A DNA stretch of 64,000 nt from Aulostomus chinensis (GCA_037954235.1 JBBMOA010000018.1:3042001-3106000), one strand, 5' to 3'; shown: positions 13,801-26,805, counted from the first letter of the stretch. The notes: a model not told the origin generated them from the letters alone. Numbers and translations: made by a program.

Positions 13801-15339
13801 CTCCAGCGTGCGGTGCTTCTCCACCTTTATCGCTCTTGAATCACTGAACAGTGTTGCCTCATTCAGCCTTTCGCGCACACATGATGGCTGAGACCTGCGA
13901 GCAAGCTGTCGACCGGCTCACCGGGAACAATTAGGGGTTCGGTACCTTACCTCAGAGAATCAGGGTCTCTGGAGCACACTAAACCTGCAGGAACTAGACC
14001 GCCACTCTTCCTCCTGAGCCTCGCCGCCCTGATAAATACCTCAGCGCTGTGCTTCAGTACAGTAGAACCCCATGACTACACAGCAAATAAATCGTGGCGT
14101 TTTAACCATTTCCATCCATCTAAACCCAAAGCTTTATGCGATGCTTTTAATTGACTACCATTATGAGAATCGATAACGCCATCTTGCTGAATACATTCGT
14201 CTGTATCACCAGATAAAAGCTTGAATCGCGCTCCGTGGGGGTCGTGATTGATGATTGAATTGAAAGTCCATTAGATTCGCGCGCAACCTTTCACAGAGTT
14301 TTTCCGAGAGCGCGAGGCCTCACGTTTAAATATCACATATAATTAACTGGGAATGATAAAAATTCTCAGGGTTTTTTTTTTTTTTTTTTTTTAATTGCCG
14401 CACTAAAACTGCACAAATGATCTCCTACGGCCTTTAATTCCCTCCATAAAAACAGTTCTGGTCTTCAAATGTCACCAGAAAATCATGTGTATCAAATTTT
14501 CCGCCTTTATGCTTTTATGCAGATGTTGTTGTTTTTTTAATGTTAATCACTTGCAATTAAATCAGGCATTTGCAATTATCTTAACTGTCTAGCAAAATGT
14601 CTGCAGGAGGTATTTAAGTCAATTACATGCTTTATAGCCAGCTATTTTGAATAATTCACTTCCTGTTCCCCCCCCCCCCCAATTCAGTACATGGAGCCGG
14701 TACAGTAAAGAGGTGTCATGCTTTTCGCCAACCCTTTCAAATGGCAGCCATTCACAAGCACGTAGCAGGTATTTTGCAGCATGAACTGTCAACATGTGAC
14801 GCTGCTCCATCCAAAAGAATAGAGAGGAGGAAAGTGTGGAGACGAAAGGAGACGTTTAACAGCAGCGGCGCTCCTGCTGCAGTATCTTTCCTAACTGGCT
14901 GTGTGCAACATGAAATATCAAGGTATTGTGTTTATATCTTGTTTAGCAGACGTGAGCGCACTGCCAGCCCTAATCCTCAGAGTGCAGCGCACTGTGGGGA
15001 AACTGTGTCTTTACGCTTGCCAGCTAGTCTGGATTCCCTCTGCTTGACACTGTGTACGTTGCTCTGCATTTTCTGGTTGCCAGTTCCTGTAAACGACATT
15101 AAAGACAGAGCAGAGAGAAGGTGCCTTTTTTGGTTGACCGGGTAATTAAGAATGGTTAGAGGCCATTATGGCAGTGGTTAATACAGTAGAGGGGCGATTC
15201 TATTATAATACACGTAGTTTTACTTCCCAAATGGACGTTGGAAATGACAGTGTTACTGAGTGCACTGCTGCTGTATCACGGCAGGTTTCGGGGGAAAGAC
15301 AATTAGAAAAAAAAAAGCTGAAATAATCTCCTCAGAAGT
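10869..15339. other. Intergenic, no gene seen
   Basis: Contents are an A-rich CAAA/CAA block at 11189-11240, a GT run at 11442-11462 followed by a G-run near 11490-11502, GGT repeats near 11686-11703, AAC repeats near 11965-11986, A-runs near 12404-12421, a T-run near 14370-14392 and a C-run near 14670. Open frames are short and resemble nothing known. Confidence 0.55.
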
Positions 15340-15732
15340 TTAATTTGCCTTTTAGTACTCACAAATAGATGTCTTGAACTGACAAAGATGGTTTCTTTCT
15401 CTTCTTTACACTCCAAAATGCAGAACATTGTATAGTTAGCTTGAAGCTAATGGCTAGCATTAACTTAAGCATCTATGTTAAATCAAAACGTTTCTGGATT
15501 ACTGAGCATATATTTGGAAAAAGATGTGAATTAGAATGGAAATATGATGGAGAGTTTGTAAACTGACTTTTTTTGGGGGGGGGCGGTTTTGTTGCCATCT
15601 GTCAGCCACCGTTAGCTACTAGCGTAATGGCTAGCGTTTTCCGCATTCTGGTGTCACAAAGAAGTAACAAATACCATCATTTTTGAGTAATTGAAACAAT
15701 AAAATACACTTTTTGGGGGAAAATATTGGTTT
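15340..15732. repeat. Fold-back (hairpin) interspersed repeat, copy 2
   Basis: The left arm contains TTAGCTTGAAGCTAATGGCT and CTTCTTTACACTCCAAAATG. The right arm contains GCATTCTGGTGTCACAAAGA, and the end reads CACTTTTTGGGGG. The arms are diverged inverse copies of each other and match copies 1 and 3, including the ACTCACAAATAGATGTCTTG segment shared with copy 3 (ACTCACAAAGAGGTGTCTTG). The limits are approximate. Confidence 0.6.
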
Positions 15733-18700
15733 AATCACAGTATTGGACACAGAAAACAGGGTTCGAGGTGGCCAACAGCCAACGGCTCACCAGTGTATCT
15801 TTTCTAGCCAGCTAGCTAGCTAGCTAGCTAATGTGCTTTGACTTAAAGACTTTTATACATGCGCAACTGAAGATTGATAGGTGGACGGATGTCATGATGT
15901 TATTGGTTGGTAAATACTTGTGTTTCAATTCAAATTTTGCTTCATAGGAAGAAAAAAATTGGACTTTGATATAGAAAACATAAAAAGAAATTGATTTGCT
16001 TTTTAAAGAATGGTTAAAAAGGGCATTTTCCATTTCAGATTGACATTGAAGTGAGATCTGTTGTTCAGTTAACGAGGTCGTTCTGAATTAGCGTGTGGAT
16101 ATATATCAATTTTAATGATGAGGTGGATATCTTTCTGTAATGAGCAAATTATAATTTTCCGGGAGAGTTGTTCCATTTGAAGATTGAAATTTATTCCGTA
16201 ACGTTGGGATGAAAATAATTGGCGAAGCTACTGAAGCCTGTGTGTCTCTGGATCATTTTAAAGGTAAAAAATAAAAAATTGGATTGTAATCAAACAATGA
16301 GCTTTACATTGTGAGCGGAGACTTAATTTACCACATTTATTTGCTCCTCAAGAAGACTATAATCTTTAAATCCAGGTAAGCTCCTGGTTTGTATAAATGC
16401 CTCTGTTTTTTGGGCGGGAGTCTTTATATGTCAGACGCGGTAGCGACGAGCGGGGGAGGGTTGTGTCACGCTCCCGGTGACTCAGGATGACTCTGAGTAA
16501 AACGAGCCCTGCAGTCGGCCCTGACCCTTGGAAAACAGGCGTGTTTCCAGTTGTGCACGTGTCGCTACGATGCCACAGCAGATCTCTTTAATTGTAAAAA
16601 AAAAACAAAAACAAAAAAAAAAAACAACAAAAGCGACAGAGGAATGTCTGATTTCTTCTGACAAAGGGAATCCTGGCCATGCGTGTGCTGCTGCTGAAGC
16701 ATGTGAGGAGGGTTTCAACATGAGAGAACGGATACTCGTCATAGAGTGAAACCTTTCTTGATTCATCCGTTTTTGTTAATATTTATGGGGCCGGCTCCAG
16801 TTTCTCAGCTGAGGTTCTCACATGGACATTATAGAACAACCAGAACCACTTATATATAAGATACAGATAATATGGAAGTTGTATGACGCGTTTCTCGCCG
16901 CTTCCCCCAAACTACCAGTCTTCTGCACTTCTTGTTGCACTCACGCAAGCACATAGTGGAGGCTCATGTTTTGAAGAGCAGTGGAGTCAAAACCTGTTTT
17001 GTTTTTTTGTGTGTTTTTTTTTTTTTTGTTGAGGATTTTAGTTCTGGACTATTGATTCGAAGTGAAACCCCTGTTGTGACGCCGAGAGGCGTGCGTGCAA
17101 CGTTAGCTTCTACCCGTTATGCTCCATCGTTACTTTCACTACACATTGAGTCGCTAGTGGTTTTGTATTTGTCTTTTTTTTTTTTTTTTTCATTTTCTTA
17201 GTTTCCTCCGTAATCCTTGCTGTACTGTTCTGTACTAGCTAGAATCAAGCACCTGAAAGCAGCACGACAGGCTAGCGGGAGTTGTCAGCTCAAACTTCTT
17301 TGTGCAGGGTCAGGTGTGCGCAGCTCGGAGGAGGAATGGAAGAGGCGCCGTTCTGCTTGTGGCAAGTCAGTGCACCATTGGAGCGATGCTGAAGCTGTTG
17401 AAGACGCGAATGTTATTTTTATATCCAGTTTACAATTGAAAATGCAGCTCCGATTCTCCCCCAGCTTGTGGAGCTTAGAGTCACTCTGTGTCAAACTATG
17501 TCAGTTGACTCTCTTTTTGGTGGTCTGGTGGTTTTGGTAAAGTCACTTTTTGCGGCCAATTTGCCCAAAAGTTTTAATCGCAAAAAGAAAAAGACTTGAT
17601 AAGTGTCACTGTCAGGGGTTTCCACCATGTGATGTCAAGCTAAAAGGAAACATTTTAGCCGCTCAGTTCCAAAGTGATGCTCCATCCCACCTAAATTATC
17701 CCAAATAAAATCAAAATCCATCCTCAATTTATGGAGTTGAGCTGCTAACAGAGAAACCAACGAACTGTGGTTATTATTATGAAGTAGTTATTCTTAATTT
17801 TATTGAAAAAAAAGAACAGTGTTAAATGGCCGTATTAAAATTTAACCTGATATGCATGAAATAAAAAACGAAAATGATTGGAAAATTTGCGTAAAAGCAC
17901 CCAATCCTCACTTTTGGACAGCGTGAACTCGTGATATCACATTTTTAGGACATGATTATTGTGGCCACAATAACTCAGAGGAGGTAATATCAAAAAAATG
18001 ACTTCAAATAATGCGATTGTGGCTGTCAAATCAACCTTTAGACGTGTTCATCTCGCATTTGTTGCATGAATCAACTGCTCAAACTACAGTCCAGTGAGGT
18101 CTGTAAACGCCACAAAACACCAGTGACTGCTGGTTAACCAGACAGTCCCTGGTGCAGCGTTTATCCTGTGTGTTAACCCGGTTATTAGTGTCTCATTCTA
18201 GAAATGTGGCGTTGTGCTTGGTGTTGGTTTGCCGCGATGCTGCTCCTGTAAACATCAGGCGAACAGACAAAAAGGACCTCTCTGAGTGTGGATGACATCA
18301 GATGTCACTTCCACCAAGCCTGCGCCCATGAAGAGATATGGGCAGTCTAGCAAATGAAAGCAGTCGTGAGGCTCCTTCCCACCGGGAATGTCACTATAAT
18401 ATACCAGGGTAAGCTCAGACATACATCCTGTGTGTTTCCAGACACACACACACACACACACACACATATGCAAACACACACGGATGTAGCGAGCCCATGT
18501 ACAGGGATGTTTACGCTCCAGTCAGTGCTGCGCATGCATATTCAAACTGATATGTCGGACTCATGAATCTGTGCACGCCGACACATTTACATATGAGCTC
18601 GGCTGTCGTGGCACAGGCTGTGATTCGGGGTGACAGGTCTTATGCCACTTCCCTCGGGTCAACAGAGGGGCGGAGCCACAACGTGACAGGCACGAATGAA

Positions 18701-19935
18701 GGCAGAGAGAGATAGAAAGAGAGAGTGAGAGAGGCCGTTCATTCAGGGTCGTCATCTAACCACGCTACCGTTCTTTGCCTCGCTGTGATTGGGTCCAGAA
18801 GCGGTGAGGTAACACTGAGGCGTCCACACAGCTGAGCGCGTTCTCGCCACTGTGGTCGCCCTGATGCATCCTGTTTCGTCAGAGCGGGTTAAGTGTTTTT
18901 CTATCAGCCTGGAATCGCCGCTCTTTGATCCGGTATTAGACGTTGCGCTTCCTGCGAAACCTAATTACGCGGAGAAGGCGGTGAGATACCGCATCATCAG
19001 CGCATCGCTCCTTTAAGATGCTGATTATCAGGATCGTCCACAGAACAGAAGTTGAAGGATGAAGATTGTTGGGTGAATTTGGGAGAAGAAAGTGGTGAGA
19101 ATAGTAAAATCTACTTTAAAAAAAGATCCCCATAATTAAAAGGAGAGATTCACTCCATATTTCTTGTCAATTCCACCACGCATACACGCTCTAGAGGCAT
19201 ATAAGTAGCAAACAGTAGGCTTTAATACTAAGGAAGTAAATTTCTTACAAGTTAATCTCGGGTGAAAATGTAATAAGACACAAATCGAGGGTGTGCGATA
19301 CGTGTAGATGGAGCAAGAGTGACACGAGATGGAACTCGAACGTCCGTCCTCTGCTCTGAACGGAGGGTGTTCACATGTATTGACAAGAGCCAGAATGCTG
19401 AGTTTGAGTCAGCTCCTGAGCATTCGTCCGGAGTGAGCGCGGGGAGGGCTGTTCATGAGCTGGAAGCACCACAGCCTCCCATATTTATAAACAGTAGAAG
19501 CGCGCGTGCAAAAGTTCACATCCCTGTTACGAGTTGGGTGTCCATTTCAGAAGCAATCCTGGCTCCCCTGAGTGGGGACGCCGTAAGATTTAACTGCTCA
19601 TTGATCCTCCTCCTCCTCCTCTATCAAGGACAGAGACACTCGCTCTTTCTCACCTCACGACACTGAAAGGGAGCATCTGTGTGTTGCGTGTACAGTTGGA
19701 TGTTGAGCACAGCACATGTGGGTGCGTAAGTTTTATGTTTGCAGGATAATGTAAAAACTACCGCACTGGTGTTTTTCTGGGGTTCCAGTCTGGGCCGAGG
19801 AGGAGGCCGTTAAGTTTTGGGGCGGTTCCATTTAACAAAGCCTTGCTGAAGGTCTGTGCTCTGCAGAGTTTCGGAGGTTTTTATGCGACCGATGACACCA
19901 TAAAAGTCGAAGTCTTCAGAAGCTCAGTGTTTTAA
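15733..19935. other. Intergenic, no gene seen
   Basis: A GCTA tandem (GCTAGCTAGCTAGCTA) lies near 15810-15830, A-rich runs near 16599-16629, T-runs near 17013-17029 and 17174-17190, and a CA run at 18442-18466. None of the short frames resembles a known protein. Confidence 0.55.
18442..18466. repeat. (CA)n microsatellite
   Basis: A short uninterrupted CA array of about 12 units. Confidence 0.95.
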
Positions 19936-20332
19936 GTTAAAACGATGCTTCAACCAAAAAGTGTATTTGGCCTCTCGTGTACTCACAAAGAGGTGTCTTG
20001 AGCTCATTTAGATGTTTATTTTTTTCCCACTCTGCATCGCTTCTTTGTGACTCAGCGTGCAGAAGGAGCCAGCCGCATTTGTGTTTAGCTTGAAGCTAAT
20101 AGCAAACCTTCCCTGGACAGCTGTAACAACTGTACTTTTTGCTCGTTAGGTTTCGTCTGTTGTTCGCCGTCGGTTGAAGAAAGCTTCAAGCTAAGTGAAT
20201 GTGTGTTTCTGGCTCCTTCAGCATTCCAGACTCTCAAAGAAGTAAAGCAGGTGGGGAAATATGTCAACTTGTAAGTTCTAGAAAAGGCAAAATATCCTTT
20301 TTGGGGGGCGGATCACTTTGAACATACACTTG
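19936..20332. repeat. Fold-back (hairpin) interspersed repeat, copy 3 (clearest copy)
   Basis: The left arm runs ACCAAAAAGTGTATTTGG ... CTTCTTTGTGACTCAGCGTG ... AGAAGGAGCCAGC ... TTAGCTTGAAGCTAA. The right arm is its diverged inverse: AGCTTCAAGCTAAGTG ... TCTGGCTCCTTCAGCATTCC ... CTCAAAGAAGTAAA ... CCTTTTTGGGG. The two arms account for most of the roughly 400 bp, with only about 70 bp of spacer at the centre. No protein is encoded, so this is a non-autonomous, MITE-like element. Confidence 0.7.
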
Positions 20333-23300
20333 CACAGACTATTTAGCCATGTGACCTGGCTCCTGTGGAATTATCACCACAGGTACGATTAAGGAGGGCG
20401 CAGTGATGTCATGAAACACAGTCACCTTCATTATCTGAACTAACACTCACGCGACTGACCAGCAAAGCGCTGCTGACGCTGCAGGAAACACAAGGGGATC
20501 TGTGCCACAGCGCTGCACATGGCGGAAGGCATGCGCTGATCCAACCACGAGCGCTCACGCCTGATTGGCCCAGCTGGGGCAGCCGCGGCTGGCCCATGTC
20601 TCCCTCGCTTTCTGTCACTGGCGGAGCTAAACAGAGCAGCCAGGTTCACCGACCGCGGCCGACACCCTGTCACCGCCTCGCAGCCACACAGGGAGGCACA
20701 CACATCAGTGCACAAGATCAGGTGGAAACGTGAGGAAAGCTGGACGGTGGAGTTGGTAGCTGAGGAGGAAGGCATGAAACCTTAAATGTAATTCTGGAAG
20801 GGAGACATTTGGGCATTGTTGTTGCCTGTGTAGTAATGATTCACTGTATCCCAATGCACGTATTACTCCAATTTCATCAGTGCTGTGTCAGCTTTTCTCC
20901 CCTGCTTCCTCCTCGTCTTACTCTGCAATGTCGTGACCTCCATTACTGGGTCACACCTTTCATCGTTCAACTAATGACAAATGACCACCAGTGCGAGCAA
21001 TTAATTTTGTTTTTAGACCGTTCGTGGTGTGGGTTTAATCCATGAAAGCGTCTTTTCTCTCCGCCAAATGCAAATACTGAGTCATCTCTTCTCTTTTAGA
21101 TCCGCTCTGACTTTTCCCCGTCTCCTCAAAACGAGTAGTGGCTCTTCACAGCGAGTAATTCCACTCAATTGAGCATCTACGAGGGGTTACGCTAATAAAA
21201 AGCTACTAGAAAGACACAAGCAGGGCTATTTTTAGCCCCTCTTCCATATACAACATGTTCCTCCCGACAAGATGCTCAAGGGTCAGTGTTCCTGACGTCT
21301 CCTGTGGAGAACTAAACTGGGGATTTGGAAATACCGAGGGTTTGAGGATGAGTTGCGTCTGGATTAAAACCATAAACGTGTGATGTTAACCTTCACCGAC
21401 TCAGTCACCTTAAAGTGTCATCTCTCTGATAAAACATGGTTTTAAGGCATTTTTATGCATTAAATAGTGTTAAACTTTTCTCTTTTTTTAAGGGTAGAAG
21501 GCCTGTCTGTCCTTAAATCATCTTTTTACCTTTAAGAAAGAAGGTTTCACCCCAAATGAACTCGCGACCTTTCCAAGAATAGACCGCAACCTCCAAGCTG
21601 TGGTTGATTCAATTTGTGAATACTTCAGAGCTAATTATATATCTAGCGATTTAACAGGTTGGTGGCAAAAAGGATAAAGATGATAATGACCCATAATGAT
21701 TTTTTTTTTTTAAATAGCAGTGATTTGCTCTTAAAAAAAATATACAGAAGTAAAATGTGGGAACTTTTTTTTTTTTTTTTATAAATTTTTATTTCTAAAC
21801 TGATGTGAAATTTTTCAAGGCATTTTCATGTAGTCGTTTACAGGCTGTATCATAAATTACTTAGGAAAATAACCCTTTCAAATAAACGTATCTTGATTTT
21901 TTCCAGCTTATGTTATCGTTACAGTAGCTTTTTTTTTTTAATTTTATTTTTTTTCCAGCAGACCAGCTGTGACGTTCATTCACTGGCAGGTGAGGACGCT
22001 TGATGTGGCCGACACCTGATGACCCTATCCAGTCTCTATTTATTTTTATTTCCCAGAATTAACACTGAACCAGCTCCCAGAGTTCCAAGTTATTACATCT
22101 AAATTGAAACCGGTCTAATTCATTTGAAACGGCGTAAAACAGAGATTCCTTTCTTTCTTCGAGAGGTTGTGAGCAGCAGGAGCGTGCAGGTGAAATCAGT
22201 GAATTGAGGAAATCATGAGGATAATAGTGATGAACTGACTGTGTTTTCTTTGTGGTGGTAGTGGCTGTGATGCAGGCTTTGTTACCAGTGAGGGGAGGAA
22301 ACTCCTGTGTACAACCTGTCAGCTTCCGGTCGCCTCCACATTTTTGGGGCAGAAAAGAGCAGCAAATCCCCGCGTCTTTTTTTTTTTGTGTGTGTTCTTT
22401 TTTCCCTCCTGTTACATCACCAACATGTGCTGTGTCTCCCAGGACAGTCCTGCCCTGTCCTTTCCTCTCTGTCTCTTCTCCTGCAGCCATGTTTAAACAA
22501 AGTAACATTCATACATGAGTGGGTTTCCATGGCCATGAGGCCTCAAGATTATCTGAGCCATAGCCCACCATGGTGTGATGGGTAGGAAAAAGCCCGAAGG
22601 CGAGCACAGATGCTCTCGTGCTAGTAGTGTAGCCTTGATGATAGCCTCACGGGCTAACACTTTGAGACTCTGTGTCTAAAACAAAACAAGACCAAAAAAA
22701 AAAAGAAAAAAGATTTGCTTGACAGAATCTCTCCAGGCTTAACTTTAAATAGCTCTGTGCTGTTTTACTTCTCTTTTTTTAAGGTTTATTATTGGTTTGG
22801 GCTGCATGAGGCCTTCTTGAATGCAGTTGGGAGTCTGCGACTCTCTCCTACAGGAGCCTTAACACACACCGTTTACATAAAGATTAACTCAGATGTTTGT
22901 TCTGAGAATGATAATGACTTAGTGATTGTATACGCAGGCCCTCGGGGAGAGCAGCAGCAGCAGCCTCCTCAGCTGGCACGTAGCGGTTGTTTCTGGAACT
23001 CGTCACCGCTCCTGTCTCCAGCTCGGCATCGGAGCACAGGATCCGTCATGACCCCTCAGCTTCAGCCCAGCTCTCTGCCCAACCTGCAAGGAGGACAAAC
23101 AGTCCCCCTGAGGTTAGAGAACCTGTCCAGTCTGCTGATGATTTATTTTGTTCAATACATGTTGTTCTGAAGCATGATTCAGCTCGACTGGATGGCAAGT
23201 CCAAGCTTTCACTAAACTGTAAACACGAGCTGTGAGCTACAACGTTTTCATTTCATCCCTTATTGTAGCCCCGTGTAGTTTAGATGACGGGACAGTGCAG

Positions 23301-25879
23301 TAGCACGCGGTCTAACGTGATGTAGAAGGTTGTTGTGTAGGGCGCCTCCTCTGTGAGGTGACCTGAAGGATTTCCTCAGGCTGTGACGGAGCTATCAAGT
23401 CCACACCCTTCGCTTCTGGACCACGAGGTCACTTTGTGTCGGGGATCTTAGAAATGTTCCAACATTGTTTCCTTGGTATTTCAACAGGACTGTCGTTGCG
23501 ATTCCAAGCTAATTTGTAGAAGCTGTCACGAACATCTCGTTGCTTCACGCTCAAACGTGGCCTTAAAAGCTCCTTAACAGTTCATGTTGCTGTTTAAATC
23601 TTGTCCTCCATCTCTGTCTCTCTGGCTGCTTGTTGGTGTCTTTGTGCCTGGATTGAGCCTTTCATTCTTGGTTTTGTATCCAATGTCAGTGTGAGCAAAA
23701 TCTTTTTTTTTTTTTTTTTTGCACAACCCGACCAGTCAGTTGTCTTGGCAGGCATGATTGGATGATTAAAGTTGCATTGGAACAAGTGTAACCGTAGGCG
23801 AGAACATATTGCTGCAAAAGAGCTTTTTTTTTTTTTTTTTTTGGCGGGGTTGTTGTTGTTCACCAGTCATTCAGGATATTTCCTTCGCGGCTCTTTCCAC
23901 CCCTCTTCTGCCTTTTCACTCTCCTTTTCCCCCTCCTCTTCTGCATCCTTTAAGTGTTTTGTAGGAAATTTGATTGCTCGGTTCCGTTTACATTCACTCA
24001 CCATCTGCTGGATTTGGCTGCAACTGTGAATCAATTCTTGATGTTGGCAGCTTCGCATTGACTCGCCGACTGTCTTTATTTCCATTTCCATTTAATCTGT
24101 TTCTGTTCTCTGGCATCTTTTGATCTCCAGACACTAAGGAAAAATACCAGTTACCACTCGCATAGAAGATGAAAACGCCTGCATGGGCATTTTTCTGAAT
24201 AATAACCTTTACTGAGTACAGCAAAAAAGTAGGAGAATGCACTGCCTTTTCTTTTTTATTGTTTGACAGACAGAAATTAGAATTATTTTTAATACAAAAA
24301 TATGATCGCAGCTCATAAATTGAGTGTGAAATTGTTTGTTGTGAAGTACTGCAGTTGTGCAGATGTACCAATTAATTGGTAGGGCTTTTACTTTGTAGGA
24401 AATATGCAGGTGGGGTTCTAATAAACTATCTGACTTTCCAAGTGTCAGGGCGAGTCATGACAGCGTGACAGTAATCCGGCACCACGATAGCCAGACCCTG
24501 AAACTGAGGCCACTAAATGGAATTCAGCCATCACTCATGTCGTTGATGGAGCCTCCTCCTGCTGTCGGAATGTTGCTGAAATAAATAAAACGGGGCGGCA
24601 AATATATTTTGCTTTGAATGTAATTGAAAACTCTTTTTCTTTTTTTTTTTTTTCCAACTTCAGGCAAGAAACAACCACAACTGACGAGAGTTTTGATGAG
24701 TTGTCCTGTTTGAGTTCATCGGAGCCCCAGCTTCTGATCATTAATAGTTTGGTCAATTCTGAGATCCCGATGATCGAACGTGATTGCTCAGTGTCTTCAG
24801 AGACATCATGCTTTTATTTAAATCTAACAGTGGCTTCCCTGGAGCGTTAAATATAACAGAAATGGGGGAAAACATAAAAGATGAGGTACATGAAATAGAT
24901 ACATTATAGAAATGGCTCGATTCTTTTACAAAAGTATTCAGAAATGCCTATTTTTTGTCATTAAACTGCGTGTGTCGATTACTTTTTTAAATGAACAATG
25001 AATGTGGTCAGGACTGACAGTTAACTCAGTCGTTGACGGAACCCCCACGCACGGAATTTTTCTTTTACATGTAAAACGATCAGTCAGAGACAGAAGTGTA
25101 ATTCATGTTTGCTTTCATGCAGACCGAATGTTCTCCAATGTTCTCCTCTGCATCACTAAACACAGTCGATGCAGGTGACCCCCCCCCCCCTCCACAGAAG
25201 GTCACTGAGGCAGGGGTGAGCAACGGGACCAAAATCTGCTCTCATGGAATGTGTTTCATTTTTGGAGCATCTATTCCTTGACAGGATTGTGTCACGGAAA
25301 CAAACAAAACTGTTGCGACCCTATATTTATGTATTTTACTCATTCTTGACGAAACTGTGCTATTTTTTTGTTTTGTTTTTGTAAACGCAGCTTCTGTCAT
25401 TTTAGAATAAGGGCCATAAATTTACTGGTAGATGATAAAGAGCTTGATTGTGATGCAGACTGAGCAGCTTGGACAGATTTCCAGCCTTGAGTGGCGTCTC
25501 ACAGACTCGACCGTAGACGTTGCAAGGTCTCGTCTCTTTTACCGACGGAGAACGTGCATATGCATCAACCCTGGCGTCGGCGCCCGCTTGTCGTTCATTT
25601 GTGATATGAAAAAGCACAAAAGTCTTTCTCTGAAGAGCACTAAAGCCCGCAGAAGGCCTCGCTCGCAGTAGTTTGTCAGCAAAACCTGCAAGTAGCCAGA
25701 TGAGAAGAGGGAGCGCCCATCTGAACAGATTTTAGTTGTTTAAAAATGGTACAAGCAACTGAGATTAAAGGAGGTCAACGTGAAAATGTCATCGAAAAAC
25801 TGGATGTCCCCTCTTGAAAAATCACTGGGGCGCCACTGGCCTGAACTCTGTATCAACTCTGAGTATTGTTGTTTGATAA
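20333..25879. other. Intergenic, no gene confirmed
   Basis: T- and A-runs occur near 21700, 21767-21780, 22376, 23704-23720, 23825-23842 and 24641-24652, and a C-run near 25180-25190. The exon-like segment at 22939-23112 is listed separately. Nothing else looks coding. Confidence 0.5.
22939..23112 (+). other. Exon-like segment (unrecognised, low confidence)
   Basis: The segment lies between an acceptor-like TATACGCAG and a donor-like GAG/GTTAGA. It is open in one frame for 58 codons and reads GPRGEQQQQPPQLARSGC and later SVMTPQLQPSSLPNLQGGQ. The Gln/Pro/Ser-rich composition could belong to a regulatory protein, but I cannot link it to any family or to a neighbouring exon. A chance frame in CAG-rich DNA is quite possible. 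Confidence 0.15.
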
Positions 25880-26140
25880 ACCTTGGCCCCTCCAGTGGCC
25901 GGGCTCCTCACTCAGCCTGCTCTGCTCCGTAAGGCGAGTGAGTGACAGCGGAGTGATAGCTGTCCATGGAGCACTCAAATGAAAGAAGATGATGGCTGAT
26001 GAATGCGATGAACTGACACTGACTTATTACCCAGATATTTAAGTTTAATAGCTTGGGAGATCTTGTCCTCTGTCATTCATGGCCCTGCCAAGGCTGGATA
26101 TAAATATGAATGATGCCCCGTGGATTCGTCTGGAGAAACG
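25880..26140. promoter_or_regulatory. Candidate conserved non-coding (enhancer-like) block
   Basis: This non-repetitive segment is balanced in composition and free of runs, with clustered motif-like words (GGATATAAATATGAATG, which includes a MEF2-like AT core, and CATGGCCCTGCCAAGG). It stands out from the repeat-laden flanks. The call rests on texture only, since no alignment was possible. Confidence 0.2.
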
Positions 26141-26196
26141 GGGTCAGGGTCGCATTTGTATGTTTTTGCATCTCAACCAGAAGGGTTGGCTTAAGA

Positions 26197-26262
26197 TAGA
26201 TAGATAGATAGATAGATAGACAGATAGATAGAGAGACAGATGATAGATAGATAGATAGATAG
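26197..26262. repeat. (GATA)n microsatellite, interrupted
   Basis: Tandem GATA units are broken by GACAGATA and GAGAGACAGAT interruptions. A weaker GATA/GGAT tract lies at about 27402-27443. Confidence 0.95.
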
Positions 26263-26380
26263 TTTTTTTAGAGGCTAAATGTTTTTCCTATGATTGAAAC
26301 GTATGAAAATAAAAGATGGCAACATCTAGAAAAAGCTGGAAAAGGAGAGGAAGATGATGGAGTGTGACGGACAGGTGTTT

Positions 26381-26690
26381 CAGGCCAGTTCAGACCTTAT
26401 CAAGAAGCATTAAGATGCGTCTTGGCAGATGCGATCACAAGTGGACAGCTTGCCACAGGTGTGAACACAGCCCAACCACATTCCAAGGTGGTCCGGGCCA
26501 CATGTGACAGCCTAATCTTCCGACGCCCCCCAGTCAGAGGAGATGCAGCACGAGCGCGTCAGACATCTTGGCTGGTTTTAGCCGAACGAGCCGAGGAAGA
26601 CACCCTGATTTGTTTCGATTGCTTGATTTTGGACTGCAGCACATGTGGCCTTTGCTATCAGTCACGATGTACGCGTCTGTCTGAAGACTT
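26381..26690. repeat. Interspersed repeat, probable fish MITE
   Basis: The text CAGGCCAGTTCAGACC ... GATCACAAGTGGACAGC ... CCACAGGTGTGAACAC ... GTGGTCCGGGCCACATGTGA resembles a palindromic non-autonomous element that I associate with percomorph genomes. A 93-codon frame over it is fortuitous. Limits and family are uncertain. Confidence 0.35.
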
Positions 26691-26734
26691 CACACGCATA
26701 TAATTATCATATTTCATTACTTCATGATGTATTG

Positions 26735-26805
26735 TCAAACAGGGAACTGAACCAGCGGCTCCTGTGTTACTAGGCAACGCAGTAGACCACTGCACCAACC
26801 TATCA
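26735..26805 (-). repeat. tRNA-derived SINE head or tRNA-like remnant
   Basis: On the minus strand an A-box-like TGGTGCAGTGG (26787-26797) and a perfect-looking B box GGTTCAGTTCC (26743-26753) stand about 33 bases apart, the spacing of a tRNA-type RNA polymerase III promoter. No full cloverleaf is evident. Confidence 0.45.

Noticed and set aside
22059..22508. A 149-codon minus-strand open frame
   Set aside because: Its composition is irregular, the text is not family-like and it overlaps A/T runs. Many frames of this size are expected by chance in 64 kb of six-frame sequence.
22715..23170. A 151-codon plus-strand open frame as a complete gene
   Set aside because: Only the 3' third looks protein-like (kept as a weak exon candidate). 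The rest is low-complexity, and there is no promoter or homology.
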